Counted from the stretch's first letter, positions 1 through 7,987 are shown. The stretch is 14,824 bases of DNA from an uncultured Acetobacteraceae bacterium (GCA_937874445.1 CALNAL010000391.1:1-14824); one strand, 5' to 3'. Program-made: numbers and translations. Notes: a model not told the origin generated them from the letters alone.

Positions 1-462
1 CACATCATCCCCCTCTGGACCTACCTCCGCCACCTCCCCGACCGCGTCGAACGCGCCCTGACGCGACCTCCCGCTCCCAGCCGCCCGCGCCCCTCACGCG
101 CGGGCCGTCATCGTGCGTCCCCCGCCTGGCGCCTGCCCACGTCCCCGGCCTGGCTGGTCCGTGTCCTCGGCTCGGAGGCGGCCTGCTACGCCTCCCAGCT
201 CCGCTATCTCCTCGCCGAGCCGGAAGCGAAGGCCCTCCTGGCCGCCTCTCCCGCCGCCGGGCGCCGCCTCGCTCCGCTCCTGCATGCCCTCACGCCTTCC
301 GAGCGGCCCAGCCCCCATCCCCGGCGCGCGGCGCCTTCTTCCGGACGGTCCGATCCCCCCGTCGCGTCCCGCGCCCGGCATCCCCCCGACCCGGGGGATG
401 ACCCGCCCCGCCGATGTCCATCCCCGCCCCGGGTCGTCCCGGTTCGGCCCCCCGTCGCTTGA
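1..462 (+). CDS. C-terminal part of a hypothetical protein (5' end outside window)
   Basis: Frame 1 is open from the first base to a TGA at 460-462, giving 153 residues with no start needed inside the window. The first half reads like real protein: a short Trp/Tyr/Leu segment (IPLWTYLRHLP), a basic proline-rich linker, then PAWLVRVLGSEAACYASQL followed by a leucine/alanine-rich helix (LLAEPEAKALLAASPAAGRR). From memory this core resembles conserved hypothetical proteins of acetic acid bacteria, which I could not check. The last 50 or so residues are low-complexity Pro/Arg/Ser and may be a degenerate or read-through tail, since the recalled relatives end soon after the helix. No function can be assigned. 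The competing antisense and other-frame ORFs here are Arg/Gly/Pro-rich shadows. Bases 463-602 hold no gene. Confidence 0.5.
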   Translation, partial: HIIPLWTYLRHLPDRVERALTRPPAPSRPRPSRAGRHRASPAWRLPTSPAWLVRVLGSEAACYASQLRYLLAEPEAKALLAASPAAGRRLAPLLHALTPSERPSPHPRRAAPSSGRSDPPVASRARHPPDPGDDPPRRCPSPPRVVPVRPPVA

Positions 463-602
463 CGGTCCGGGGCGGCTGGCGCTTGCCGATTGGCGCGATA
501 CCGGCACGTCTCGTGTTGGCACGCCCGGGCATGACACGCGGCTTGACGGGGCCGGCGGAACCTTCAATGTCCCGCGTCAGAGGCAGAGGAGGGGCGAGCC
601 CG

Positions 603-800
603 ATGGCAGCGGATTGCGGGGCGGAGCAGGCCAGGCGTGCCCTGGCTTGCCAGGGCTACGAACTTTCCGGGGAGCGTGCCGCGGAGGTGGCCGAGGCGGC
701 GGCTCTGATGGCCCGGGCGGCCCGGCGCCTTGCCGCCGACACGCCCTTCGAGGCCGATATCTACGGGTTCGCCACTTTCCTCGCCGAGGCGCGGCGATGA
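603..800 (+). CDS. Small AtzG/DUF4089-like (GatC-like) amidase partner subunit
   Basis: A 65-residue ORF whose ATG follows a strong ribosome site (GAGGAGGGG at about 585-593). Its TGA overlaps the ATG of the amidase gene (ATGA at 797-800), so the two are translationally coupled. The protein is mostly helical: a short N-terminal helix, a glycine turn, then a long Ala/Glu/Arg helix, ending in TPFEADIYGFATFLAEARR. That layout fits the small GatC-like AtzG/DUF4089 proteins that pair with AtzE-type amidohydrolases and stabilise them. The call rests on size, fold pattern and position more than on clear sequence identity. It is cytoplasmic, with no signal peptide or membrane segment. It could instead be an unrelated small coupled ORF. 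Confidence 0.6.
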   Translation: MAADCGAEQARRALACQGYELSGERAAEVAEAAALMARAARRLAADTPFEADIYGFATFLAEARR

Positions 801-2197
801 GCGGCGTCGATCCCTCCGCGCTTTCGGCCGGGGCCCTGGCCGCGGCGATTCGGGGCCGGAGGATCTCGGCCGGCGCGGCGCTGGAGGCGATGCTGGCGCG
901 GGTGGCAAGCGTCAACCCGGCGCTCAATGCCGTGCTTTCCGTTGAGGCCGAGGCGGCGCGGGCCGTCGCCGCGCGCGTCGATGCGGGCGCCGTCTCCGGT
1001 CCCCTCGCCGGCGTTCCGCTGGCCCACAAGGACATGTTCGATCGTGCGGGCATGCTGGCCAGCTGGGGCGCAAAAATCCACGCGGCCGCCCCGCCCGTGC
1101 GGGACGCCACCGTGCTGGCCCGGCTTGCCGCGGCCGGGTCGGTGCGCTTTGCCGCGCTCAACATGGCCGAGTTCGCCTTCGGCATCACCGGGCACAACTA
1201 TTGCGTGGGCCACTGCCACAACCCGCACAACCCCGCGCATATCACCGGCGGATCGTCGAGCGGCTCCGCGGCGGCGGTGGCGGCGGGGCTGACCCCGTTC
1301 GCGCTCGGTTCGGACACGGGCGGCTCGGTGCGCATGCCGGCGGCCTGCTGCGGCATCGCGGGCCTGCGCCCGACCTGGGGGCTGGTCAGTCGTGCCGGTG
1401 CGATGCCGCTCGCCCCCTCGCTCGACACCGTGGGGGTGCTGGCGCGCGACGTTGCCGACATTGCCCTCGCCCTCTCGATTCTGGCCGGGACCGATCCCGA
1501 CGATGCCACCGCGGCGGCGCCTGCTGCGGACTATCTGGTGGCGCCGCGGGCCCCGGTCGCAGGACTGCGCATCGGCATCGATCGCAGCCTGTTCGAAACG
1601 ATATCGCCCGAGGTCGCGGGCCTGCTTGAGGCCGCTCTGGCGGCGCTGCGCGAGGCCGGCGCGATCGAGGTTGCCGTGTCTGCCCCCGACCTCGAACATC
1701 TCGACGGGGCCACGCGCATCCTGATGCTGGCCGAGGCGAGCGCGGTCCACGCGACCTGGATGCATACCCGCCCGCAGGACTATTCCGCGCAGGTCCGGGC
1801 GCGGCTGGAAGATGGATTTGCCATTTCCGCCGTGGACTATCTCGCGGCCCGGCGTGCCCGGGCCCGGACGGCGCGGAGCGTGCTCGCCGGTCCCCTGGCG
1901 GAGGCCGATGTGATGGTGCTGCCGGTACTCGATCGTCCCGTCCCCACCATCGCCGAAACCGACGTGGGCGGGGGCGCGGCGATGGCCGGGGTCATCAACG
2001 GCATGCTGCGCTTCACCCGGCCGGTCGGCTATCTCGGCCTGCCCGTCATGGCCCTGCCGACCGGCAAGGATTCGCGCGGCCTGCCCAATGGATTTCAGGT
2101 CGTCGGCCGTCCCTATGCGGAACCCGCCCTGCTGGCCCTGGGCGCGGCCTATCAGCGCGTCGTGGGCGTGCCCGCGCCGGTCACGCCGCGGGGATGA
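797..2197 (+). CDS. AtzE-type amidase-signature amidohydrolase
   Basis: A 466-residue cytoplasmic amidase-signature hydrolase that cleaves C-N amide or ureide bonds. The Ser-cisSer-Lys triad is visible: Lys78 in PLAHKDM, cis-Ser153 in the GGSSSGS loop (151-157) and nucleophile Ser177 in SDTGGSVRMPA. The length and the TSWG-like 'ASWG' segment near residue 90 fit the AtzE/malonamidase E2 group rather than GatA, whose usual partners GatB and GatC are absent. The open frame extends far upstream, but ATG 797 is chosen because it follows GAGG at good spacing and overlaps the stop of the small AtzG-like gene. AtzE acts on 1-carboxybiuret in cyanuric acid breakdown, but AtzD and AtzH partners are not in the window, so the substrate here is open. 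A carboxylated urea or amide is the likeliest class. Confidence 0.85.
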   Translation: MSGVDPSALSAGALAAAIRGRRISAGAALEAMLARVASVNPALNAVLSVEAEAARAVAARVDAGAVSGPLAGVPLAHKDMFDRAGMLASWGAKIHAAAPPVRDATVLARLAAAGSVRFAALNMAEFAFGITGHNYCVGHCHNPHNPAHITGGSSSGSAAAVAAGLTPFALGSDTGGSVRMPAACCGIAGLRPTWGLVSRAGAMPLAPSLDTVGVLARDVADIALALSILAGTDPDDATAAAPAADYLVAPRAPVAGLRIGIDRSLFETISPEVAGLLEAALAALREAGAIEVAVSAPDLEHLDGATRILMLAEASAVHATWMHTRPQDYSAQVRARLEDGFAISAVDYLAARRARARTARSVLAGPLAEADVMVLPVLDRPVPTIAETDVGGGAAMAGVINGMLRFTRPVGYLGLPVMALPTGKDSRGLPNGFQVVGRPYAEPALLALGAAYQRVVGVPAPVTPRG

Positions 2198-2216
2198 GTC
2201 ACGCGGCGCTCACCGG
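2177..2216. terminator. Hairpin between convergent genes, possible bidirectional terminator
   Basis: CGCCGCG (2184-2190) pairs with CGCGGCG (2202-2208) across an 11-base loop. Beyond a small internal mismatch, CCGGT (2177-2181) pairs with ACCGG (2212-2216), for 12 pairs in all. The hairpin covers both stop codons of the convergent amidase and CYTH genes. There is no T-run on either side, so it may act only as a 3' end stabiliser or a weak terminator. Confidence 0.45.
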
Positions 2217-2680
2217 GGCCATCTGGTGAAGGGATTGGCGATCAGGTTGGCATTGTAGTAGCGCGGATCGCCGGTGACCTCGGAACCGATCCAGGCCGGC
2301 CTGGCGAAGGCTTCTTCTTCGCTCCTGAGCTCGATCTCGGCGACGATCAGCCCCCGGTTCTCCCCGAAGAACTCGTCCACCTCCCACACATGCCCGTCGT
2401 GCGGAATGCGATAGCGCGTTTTCTCGATGATGGGCTTTTGGGCGAGGGTCTCGAGCATGGCGTTGCAGTCGGCAGGCGGGATCTCGTATTCGTACTCCGC
2501 CCGCGTTGCTCCCACCGTCATGCCCTTGACGGTGAGGAAGGCGCGCGGGCCGACCGTGCGGACCCGCACCGTGCATTCCTTGGCGCTGCTCAGGTAGCCC
2601 TGGCGATACGGGATGCCCTCGGCCAGGGCGCGCCAGTCCTCCCCCGTCACCAGGAATTTCCGTTCGATCTCCTTGGCCAT
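2210..2680 (-). CDS. Stand-alone CYTH domain protein (probable inorganic triphosphatase)
   Basis: A 156-residue single-domain CYTH protein. The N-terminal signature ExExK is present as Glu4, Glu6 and Lys8 (KEIERKFL). The other charged tunnel residues also appear: Arg39 and Arg41 (TVRVRT), Lys52 (LTVKG), Glu62/Glu64/Glu66, Lys87 and Arg89 (IEKTRY), Glu100/Asp102 (WEVDEF) and Glu115/Glu117 (AEIEL). The end YYNANLIANPF is typical of bacterial CYTH proteins. These residues line a tunnel that binds metal-triphosphate. Small bacterial members are mostly tripolyphosphatases, fewer are adenylate cyclases. There is no CHAD domain. ATG 2680 is chosen over the upstream frame because GAGG lies just ahead of it and the motif must sit at the N-terminus. 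The gene stands apart from the pipecolate operon by 132 bases. Confidence 0.9.
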   Translation of the reverse strand: MAKEIERKFLVTGEDWRALAEGIPYRQGYLSSAKECTVRVRTVGPRAFLTVKGMTVGATRAEYEYEIPPADCNAMLETLAQKPIIEKTRYRIPHDGHVWEVDEFFGENRGLIVAEIELRSEEEAFARPAWIGSEVTGDPRYYNANLIANPFTRWPR

Positions 2681-2812
2681 TGCCGTCCTCATGCGTGCCG
2701 GGGCATTCCGCCTGGAGGGACCAGCATAGCCGTCCCGGCGCAAAAGGCGAAGTTGCGGGCCACCCTGCATTCCACGAGGAGAATTCAGGGGATTCGCGGG
2801 GGCGCCGCCCCT

Positions 2813-4045
2813 TCAGGCAAGGGCCGCGACCGCGCGTGCGATGCGCGAGAGCGCCTCGGTCAGCTCGTGGAGGGAGGTGGCGTAGGAGATGCGGAAATAG
2901 GGGGAGAGCCCGAAGCCGGACCCGGGCACGACAGCCACGCCGGCCGCTTCCAGCAGATAGCTGCAGAAGGCCCGGTCGTCGGAGAGACGCGTGCCGTCCG
3001 GCGTGGTCTTGCCGAGGACCCCCTCGCAGCTCGCGAAAGTGTAGAAGGCCCCTTCGGGTTTGCGGCAGCGGATGCCCGGCATGGCATTCAGCCGCGAGAC
3101 CACCAGATCACGCCGCTCCTGGAACGAGCGCCGCCGCTCCTCGACGATTCCCTGCTCGCCGCCGAGCGCCTCGATCGCCGCCGCCTGGGTGATCGAGGAG
3201 GGGCAGGAGGTGCTCTGGCTCTGCACCACCGCCATGGCCCTGATCAGCGGGGCCGGGCCGCCGCCGTAGCCCAGGCGCCAGCCGGTCATAGCATAGGCCT
3301 TGGAGACGCCGTTGACCGTCAGCGTGCGCTCCTTCAGCGCCGGCTCCAGCGCCGCCGGCGTGACGAAGGTGTGGTTGTCGTAGAGGATGTGCTCGTAGAT
3401 GTCGTCGGCGAGGATCCACACCTGCGGATGGCGCAGCAGCACGTCGAGCACCGGGCGGTAGCTCTGGGAATCATAGGCGGCACCGGTGGGGTTGGAGGGG
3501 GAGTTGAGGAACACCCAGCGGGTGCGCGGCGTGATCGCGCGCTCGAGGTCGGCGGGATCGAGCAGGAAGCCGTTCTCCTCCCGGCACGGAATCGTCACGG
3601 GGACGCCGCCCACGATGCGCACGATGTCGAGATAGGAAAGCCAGCAGGGGGTGGGCAGCAGTACCTCGTCGCCAGGTTCGAGACTGGCCATCAAGGCGTT
3701 GAAGATCACCTGCTTGGCCCCGGCCGAGCAGGTGATCTCGTCGAGGCCGTAGTCGAGGCCGTTCTCGCGGCTGAACTTCGCGGCGACGGCGGCCTTGAGT
3801 TCGGGACGGCCGTCGAGCACGGTGTATTTCGTCTCGCCGCGGTGCATCGCGCGGGCGGCGGCCTCCTTCACCGGTTCGGGCGTGTCGAAGTCGGGCTCGC
3901 CGGTGCCGAGGATGATGATGTCGGCTCCCGCCCGCTTCAGTGCCGCGGCGCGAAAGCTGATCTGCAGGATTTCCGAAACCCCGATGGAGGCCACCCGCGA
4001 CGCGGGGCGGAACTCCGCCCCGTGCCTTCCCACACTCTGGCTCAT
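2813..4045 (-). CDS. Class I PLP aminotransferase, candidate 2-aminoadipate transaminase
   Basis: A 410-residue fold-type I aminotransferase of the aspartate aminotransferase superfamily. Visible motifs are the N-terminal LGTGEPDFDTP, the SAGAKQVIFNAL cofactor loop (107-118), Trp135 in PTPCWLSY, Asn185 in NSPSNPTG, Asp214 in ILADDIYE, the PLP lysine Lys249 in NGVSKAYAMTGWRLGYG with Arg257, and the C-terminal substrate Arg in YFRISYA. The usual Tyr before Trp135 is Cys. The gene lies 16 bases behind the ALDH7 gene and is surely cotranscribed with it. That placement suggests it removes the amino group from 2-aminoadipate, giving 2-oxoadipate. By sequence alone it could equally be an aspartate or broad-range aminotransferase. 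ATG 4045 starts just before the conserved part; the upstream frame lies inside the ALDH gene. Confidence 0.85.
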   Translation of the reverse strand: MSQSVGRHGAEFRPASRVASIGVSEILQISFRAAALKRAGADIIILGTGEPDFDTPEPVKEAAARAMHRGETKYTVLDGRPELKAAVAAKFSRENGLDYGLDEITCSAGAKQVIFNALMASLEPGDEVLLPTPCWLSYLDIVRIVGGVPVTIPCREENGFLLDPADLERAITPRTRWVFLNSPSNPTGAAYDSQSYRPVLDVLLRHPQVWILADDIYEHILYDNHTFVTPAALEPALKERTLTVNGVSKAYAMTGWRLGYGGGPAPLIRAMAVVQSQSTSCPSSITQAAAIEALGGEQGIVEERRRSFQERRDLVVSRLNAMPGIRCRKPEGAFYTFASCEGVLGKTTPDGTRLSDDRAFCSYLLEAAGVAVVPGSGFGLSPYFRISYATSLHELTEALSRIARAVAALA

Positions 4046-4061
4046 GCTTGCCGGGGCCCCG

Positions 4062-5603
4062 TCAGCCGACGTCGAACTTGACGCCCTGCGCGAGCGGCAG
4101 GGTGCGGCCGTAGTTGATGGTGTTGGTGGCGCGGCGCATGTAGCCCTTCCAGGAATCCGAGCCGGACTCGCGCCCGCCGCCGGTTTCCTTCTCGCCTCCG
4201 AAGGCTCCGCCGATCTCGGCCCCGGACGGACCGATGTTGATGTTGACGATGCCGCAGTCCGAGCCTCGCGCGGAGAGGAAGAGTTCGGCCTCGCGCAGGT
4301 CATTGCTGAACAGAGACGAAGAGAGTCCCTGCGCCACGTCGTTGTGCAGCGCGAGCGCCTGGTCGAAGCCGGCATATTTCGTCACGTAGAGGATGGGCGC
4401 GAAGGTCTCCTCCCGCATGGGACCGGCCTGGCGCGGCATTTCCACCAGTGCGGGGCGGACGTAGTAGGCATCGGAAGCCTCGGACGCCAGCAGACGCTCG
4501 CCGCCGTGCACCACGGCGCCGAGCGCGCGTGCCGCTGCCAGTGCCTTCTGCATCGCCTCGTAGGCCACCTTGTCGATCAGCGGCCCGATCAGCGTGCCCT
4601 CCGCCAGCGGGTTGCCCACCGCCACCGAGGCGTAGGCCGCCACCAGCCGCGGAACGAAGGAGTCGTAGATGTCCTGCTGCACGATCAGCCGGCGCAGGGT
4701 GGTACAGCGCTGTCCGGCGGTGCCCATCGCGGCGAAGGCGATGGCGCGCAGCGTCAGGTCGAGATCGGCGCTGGGGGCGACGATGGCGGCGTTGTTGCCG
4801 CCGAGTTCGAGGATGGCGCGGGCGAAGCGGGCAGCCAGCTTCGGCCCGACGCTGCGGCCCATGGTGGTCGATCCGGTGGCGGAAACCAGCGGCACCAGCG
4901 GGCTTTCCACCAAGGCTTCGCCCACCGCGCGGTCGCCGAGCAGCAGGGCCGACAGTCCCTCCGGCGCCGTGCCGCCGGCCGCGTTGTAGCGGCGCACGGC
5001 GCGCTCGAAGAGGACCTGCACGGCCAGCGCGGTCAGCGGGGTCTTGGGCGAGGGCTTCCAGACGATGGCGTCGCCGCACACCAGCGCGAGCGCCGCGTTC
5101 CACGACCACACCGAGACGGGGAAGTTGAACGCCGAGATGATCCCCACCACTCCGAGCGGATGCCAGGTTTCCATCATCCGGTGCTCGGGCCGCTCGGTGG
5201 CGATGGTCCGGCCGTCCAGCTGGCGGGAGAGACCGACGGCGAAGTCGGAGATGTCGATCATCTCCTGCACCTCGCCCTGTCCTTCGGAGGTGATCTTGCC
5301 CACCTCGAGCGAGACCAGCCGCCCCAGCGCCTCCTTGGCGGCGCGCAGCTCCTCGCCGAGCAGCCGGACCAGCTCGCCGCGTTTCGGTGCGGGAACGAGG
5401 CGCCACTTCAGGAAGGCCGCGTGGCTCTTCTCGATGACGGCACTTGCCTCGGCCGCCGAGAGTTCCGCGACGCGGCCGATGACCTGCCCGTTGACGGGCG
5501 AGCGGACGGAGATGGCGCCGCTGGAAAAAGCTTCAGCGGGTACGCCCAGGATTGCAAGGATGCGGGCTGTTTCAGAGGCGAGGTCGAGACGGTCGAGGGG
5601 CAT
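4062..5603 (-). CDS. amaB: ALDH7/antiquitin family dehydrogenase (2-aminoadipate semialdehyde / piperideine-6-carboxylate)
   Basis: A 513-residue NAD(P)-dependent aldehyde dehydrogenase. Catalytic Cys300 sits in GTAGQRCTTLRR, general base Glu266 in LELGGNN and the oxyanion Asn160 in SAFNFP. The antiquitin-specific pieces are clear: GEVQE near 110-114, Arg299 next to the catalytic Cys, and the C-terminal run SGAEIGGAFGGEKETGGG followed by WKGYMRRATNTINYG. Antiquitin oxidises 2-aminoadipate semialdehyde (in equilibrium with piperideine-6-carboxylate) to 2-aminoadipate in lysine and pipecolate breakdown; the Pseudomonas putida counterpart is AmaB. It lies 25 bases after the FAD oxidase gene and 16 before the aminotransferase. 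ATG 5603 is chosen because homology begins just after it, although the ribosome site is weak. A GTG four codons upstream is an alternative. Confidence 0.92.
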   Translation of the reverse strand: MPLDRLDLASETARILAILGVPAEAFSSGAISVRSPVNGQVIGRVAELSAAEASAVIEKSHAAFLKWRLVPAPKRGELVRLLGEELRAAKEALGRLVSLEVGKITSEGQGEVQEMIDISDFAVGLSRQLDGRTIATERPEHRMMETWHPLGVVGIISAFNFPVSVWSWNAALALVCGDAIVWKPSPKTPLTALAVQVLFERAVRRYNAAGGTAPEGLSALLLGDRAVGEALVESPLVPLVSATGSTTMGRSVGPKLAARFARAILELGGNNAAIVAPSADLDLTLRAIAFAAMGTAGQRCTTLRRLIVQQDIYDSFVPRLVAAYASVAVGNPLAEGTLIGPLIDKVAYEAMQKALAAARALGAVVHGGERLLASEASDAYYVRPALVEMPRQAGPMREETFAPILYVTKYAGFDQALALHNDVAQGLSSSLFSNDLREAELFLSARGSDCGIVNINIGPSGAEIGGAFGGEKETGGGRESGSDSWKGYMRRATNTINYGRTLPLAQGVKFDVG

Positions 5604-5628
5604 CTGCGTACTCACTGATGATGAAGCG

Positions 5629-6915
5629 TCAGAGGCGGGCGCCGGCCACATGGGCCAGGACGGAGCCGGCATGATAGAAGGCTTCCCGTGCCGCACGGAA
5701 GCTCGGGGGCGCGAGCGGTGTTGTCGGCAGCGGTATCGCGGAGTCGTCGATGCGACCCAGGACGTGCTCGGCGAGCACCTTGCCGAAGGCGGTCCCCGGC
5801 GAGATCCCGCGGCCGTTGTAGCAGCAGAACCCGACGATGTTGCGCTCGAAGCGGTGGAAGCGTGGCATGACGTTGGGGGTCATGCCGATGCGGCCGTACC
5901 ATTCGTGCTCGAAAGTGACTGTCGCGAGCTGGGGAAACAGCTTCCTCAGCGCCCGCCGCCCCCAGGCGCTGTGCACCGGCAGGCCGATGCTGTCGAGCGC
6001 GCCGACGCTGCCGAACACCATGCGTCCGGCGGCATCGTAACGGTATGAACACAAAACGGTCTTGGTGTCCCAGCAGCCTTCGCGTCCGGGCAGGATCTCG
6101 GCCCGCTGCGCCGGGCTCAGCGGAGTCGTTGCGAGATTAAAATAGGGAAGGTAGATCTGCTCCTCGCGGATCGCCTGCCACGGCCCCTCGCTGTAGAAGT
6201 TCGAGGTGACCAGCACCCACTCGGCGAGCACGCTGCCCCCGGCGGTCTGCACGCGCCATTTCGTGCCCGCGCGGGAAACGCCGGTCACGGCGCTGTGGGT
6301 GAAAATCCGCGCGCCGGCCCGGACGGCGGCCTGCCCCAGGCCGCGCGCGTAGGCCAGCGGCTGGAGCGTGCCGGCCCGGCGGTCGAGCAGCGCGCCGGCA
6401 TAGGCGCGGGTGCCGACGCGCTTCTCCGTTTCGGCGGCGGAAAGCACCTCCACCGGCGCGCCGTGCGCCTGCCACTGCCGGCAGCGCGCCTCGATGTCGC
6501 GCAATCCTCCCGCGCCGACTGCACAGTGCAGCGTGCCGGCGGTCTCCAGCTCGCAGGCGATGGCGTGGCGGCCGATCAGCTCGCGCACCAGCAGCGGCCC
6601 GTTGCCGAGCAGGTCGAGGCAGCGCTCTCCGTAGTGCGGGCCGAGCGCGCGGAGCATCTCGTCGGGGGGCACCCACATGCCGGCGTTGATCAGGCCGACG
6701 TTGCGTCCGGCCCCGCCGAAGCCGACCTCGCGGGCTTCGAGCAGCGCCACCGAGGTGCCGGCCTCGGCCAGGTGCAGCGCCGCGGAGAGGCCGGTGTAGC
6801 CGGCGCCGACCAGCGCGACATCCACCGTGATTTCGCCGGCGAGAACTTCGCTGGGCGGCGGCGGGGGGGCGGTGACCTCCCACAGGCCATGGGAATGCGG
6901 ATCGTTCAGCATCAT
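5629..6915 (-). CDS. amaA: FAD-dependent amine/imino acid oxidase, probable L-pipecolate oxidase
   Basis: A 428-residue flavoprotein of the DAO/DadA-PuuB superfamily. The N-terminal dinucleotide fold is VDVALVGAGYTGLSAALHLA ending in LLEA (31-61), followed by GFGGAGRNVGLINAGMW (65-81), the loop seen in AmaA-like oxidases. The start LWEVTAP and the C-terminal NIVGFCCYNGRGISPGTAFG (FAD-contacting GRG) also fit. AmaA of P. putida oxidises L-pipecolate to piperideine-6-carboxylate and is encoded next to AmaB, the same pairing seen here. It is the first gene of the leftward operon. Two tandem ATGs (6915, 6912) are possible starts, with AAGG upstream. Gamma-glutamylputrescine or another secondary amine remains possible as substrate, but the ALDH7 neighbour argues for pipecolate. 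There is no signal peptide. Confidence 0.82.
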   Translation of the reverse strand: MMLNDPHSHGLWEVTAPPPPPSEVLAGEITVDVALVGAGYTGLSAALHLAEAGTSVALLEAREVGFGGAGRNVGLINAGMWVPPDEMLRALGPHYGERCLDLLGNGPLLVRELIGRHAIACELETAGTLHCAVGAGGLRDIEARCRQWQAHGAPVEVLSAAETEKRVGTRAYAGALLDRRAGTLQPLAYARGLGQAAVRAGARIFTHSAVTGVSRAGTKWRVQTAGGSVLAEWVLVTSNFYSEGPWQAIREEQIYLPYFNLATTPLSPAQRAEILPGREGCWDTKTVLCSYRYDAAGRMVFGSVGALDSIGLPVHSAWGRRALRKLFPQLATVTFEHEWYGRIGMTPNVMPRFHRFERNIVGFCCYNGRGISPGTAFGKVLAEHVLGRIDDSAIPLPTTPLAPPSFRAAREAFYHAGSVLAHVAGARL

Positions 6916-6979
6916 GCGGCCTTGGACTGGATGGGGATTCGGACGGGGAGCAGGTGTCCGGAGGACTCCTTAATCAGTC

Positions 6980-6990
6980 GCAGGTCATGC
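6980..6990. promoter_or_regulatory. Shared 11-base word upstream of the pipecolate operon, candidate LysR site
   Basis: GCAGGTCATGC lies 65 bases ahead of the FAD oxidase start, in the 100-base gap after the LysR gene. Its exact reverse complement occurs at 7977-7987 in the LysR promoter region. The gap shows no clear -35/-10 pair, and T-rich terminator signals after the LysR gene are also lacking, so read-through from the LysR gene cannot be excluded. Confidence 0.4.
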
Positions 6991-7015
6991 CGAATAACGA
7001 CTTCTTTTCATGAGA

Positions 7016-7930
7016 TCATTCTGGCAGAGAATAGGTGCCCGGCCCGGCGATCTCCGCCAGCAGCCAGGCGCGGAAGGTTTGCAGCGGCGGGTAGGCGCTG
7101 CGTTCCAGCGGGGAGGCCAGGAAATAGGCCTCTTCCCCGAGGTGTTCGGGCGGGCTGATGGCGACCAGCGTGCCGTCTGCCAGCTCCTCGCGCACCAGGA
7201 AATCGGGCATCAGCGCGACCCCGAGCCCTGCAACCGCCGCCTGGGAAATGGCGGAGAACTCGTCGAAAAGCATGCCATGGACGGCAGGGTTGGCGATGTC
7301 GTGGGCGGCGAGCCAGCGTTCCCAGGCGTCGGGGCGGGTGGTCAGGTGCAGCAGCGGGGCGCGCAGGAAATCCGAGGGCTGGCGCAGTTCGCAGCGGCGC
7401 AGCAGCGCCGGACTGCCCACCGGCACGATGGCCTCGTGCATCAGAAAGGTCAGCTCCGCTCCCGGCCAGTAGGGCCGCCCGAAGTGAATCGCGCCGTCCA
7501 CCGAATCGCGCCGGAAGTCGAAGGGCGAGCTGCGGCTGGCGCAGTTGAGCGAGATCTCGGGATGGCGGGCGATGAAGGACCCGAGGCGCGGGATCAGCCA
7601 GCGTGCCCCGAAAGTGGGCAGGATCGCCAGGTTGAGCGTGCCTCCGTGCGGGTTGGCGCGCAGGTTGAGCGAGGCGGTGGAGATGCGGTGCAGCGCCTCG
7701 CGGATCTGGCGCGCATAGGATTCGCCCGCCGGGGTGAGGCGGATGGTCTGTTTCTCGCGCAGGAACAGCGCCACCCCGAGCTGGCGTTCGAGGGTCTGGA
7801 TCTGGCGGCTGACGGCACTCTGGGTCAGGGCCATCTCGCGGGCGGCGACAGTAATGCTGCCGGTGCGGGCGGCCCCCTCGAAGGCCATCAGCAGCGACAG
7901 TGAGGGGAGGAAACGCCGGGGGATCGTCAT
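7016..7930 (-). CDS. LysR-type transcriptional regulator (GcvA-like subgroup)
   Basis: A 304-residue LysR-family regulator. The N-terminal winged helix-turn-helix spans about residues 11-60 (MAFEGAARTGSITVAARE, LTQSAVSRQIQTLERQLG, then LFLREKQTIRLTPAG), followed by a linker helix. The effector domain opens with LNLAILPTFGARWLIPRL, a pattern of the GcvA-like subgroup. It lies directly upstream of, and codirectional with, the pipecolate operon and is divergent from the ygeX-type gene, so either or both could be targets. The small effector may be pipecolate, lysine, 2-aminoadipate or diaminopropionate. ATG 7930 follows GGGAA at workable spacing; the upstream in-frame extension is low-quality sequence. 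A palindrome 37 bases upstream suggests autoregulation. Confidence 0.9.
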   Translation of the reverse strand: MTIPRRFLPSLSLLMAFEGAARTGSITVAAREMALTQSAVSRQIQTLERQLGVALFLREKQTIRLTPAGESYARQIREALHRISTASLNLRANPHGGTLNLAILPTFGARWLIPRLGSFIARHPEISLNCASRSSPFDFRRDSVDGAIHFGRPYWPGAELTFLMHEAIVPVGSPALLRRCELRQPSDFLRAPLLHLTTRPDAWERWLAAHDIANPAVHGMLFDEFSAISQAAVAGLGVALMPDFLVREELADGTLVAISPPEHLGEEAYFLASPLERSAYPPLQTFRAWLLAEIAGPGTYSLPE

Positions 7931-7966
7931 GGCTATTCCCAAGCAGAATGAACGACAGGGAACTCT

Positions 7967-7987
7967 GGTCAGGCTAGCATGACCTGC
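7967..7987. promoter_or_regulatory. Near-palindromic operator candidate upstream of the LysR gene
   Basis: GGTCAGGCTAGCATGACC (7967-7984) equals its own reverse complement at 16 of 18 positions. Its right half continues into GCATGACCTGC (7977-7987), the reverse complement of the word found ahead of the pipecolate operon. It lies 37 bases before the LysR start, a usual place for an autoregulatory site. LysR proteins typically bind interrupted dyads of about this size. Confidence 0.5.

Noticed and set aside
491..506. A GG-N10-GC spaced sequence upstream of the AtzG-like gene (TGGCGCGATACCGGCA)
   Set aside because: The spacing fits sigma-54 but the -12 element lacks TTGC, and GG-N10-GC is frequent by chance in DNA this GC-rich.
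113..796. N-terminal extension of the amidase frame back to 113
   Set aside because: The extension is Pro/Arg-rich, overlaps the partial gene and the AtzG-like gene, and the amidase fold begins normally at 797 behind a good ribosome site.
2799..2811. A small GGGGC/GCCCC hairpin after the aminotransferase gene
   Set aside because: Only five pairs with a three-base loop and no T-run; too weak to call a terminator.
2390..4081. A 563-codon + strand ORF opposite the CYTH and aminotransferase genes
   Set aside because: The translation is low-complexity Gly/Arg/His/Val without recognisable domains; the - strand proteins are clear family members.
3795..5618. A 607-codon + strand ORF opposite the ALDH7 gene
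   Set aside because: Same shadow pattern; the ALDH motifs on the - strand are complete.
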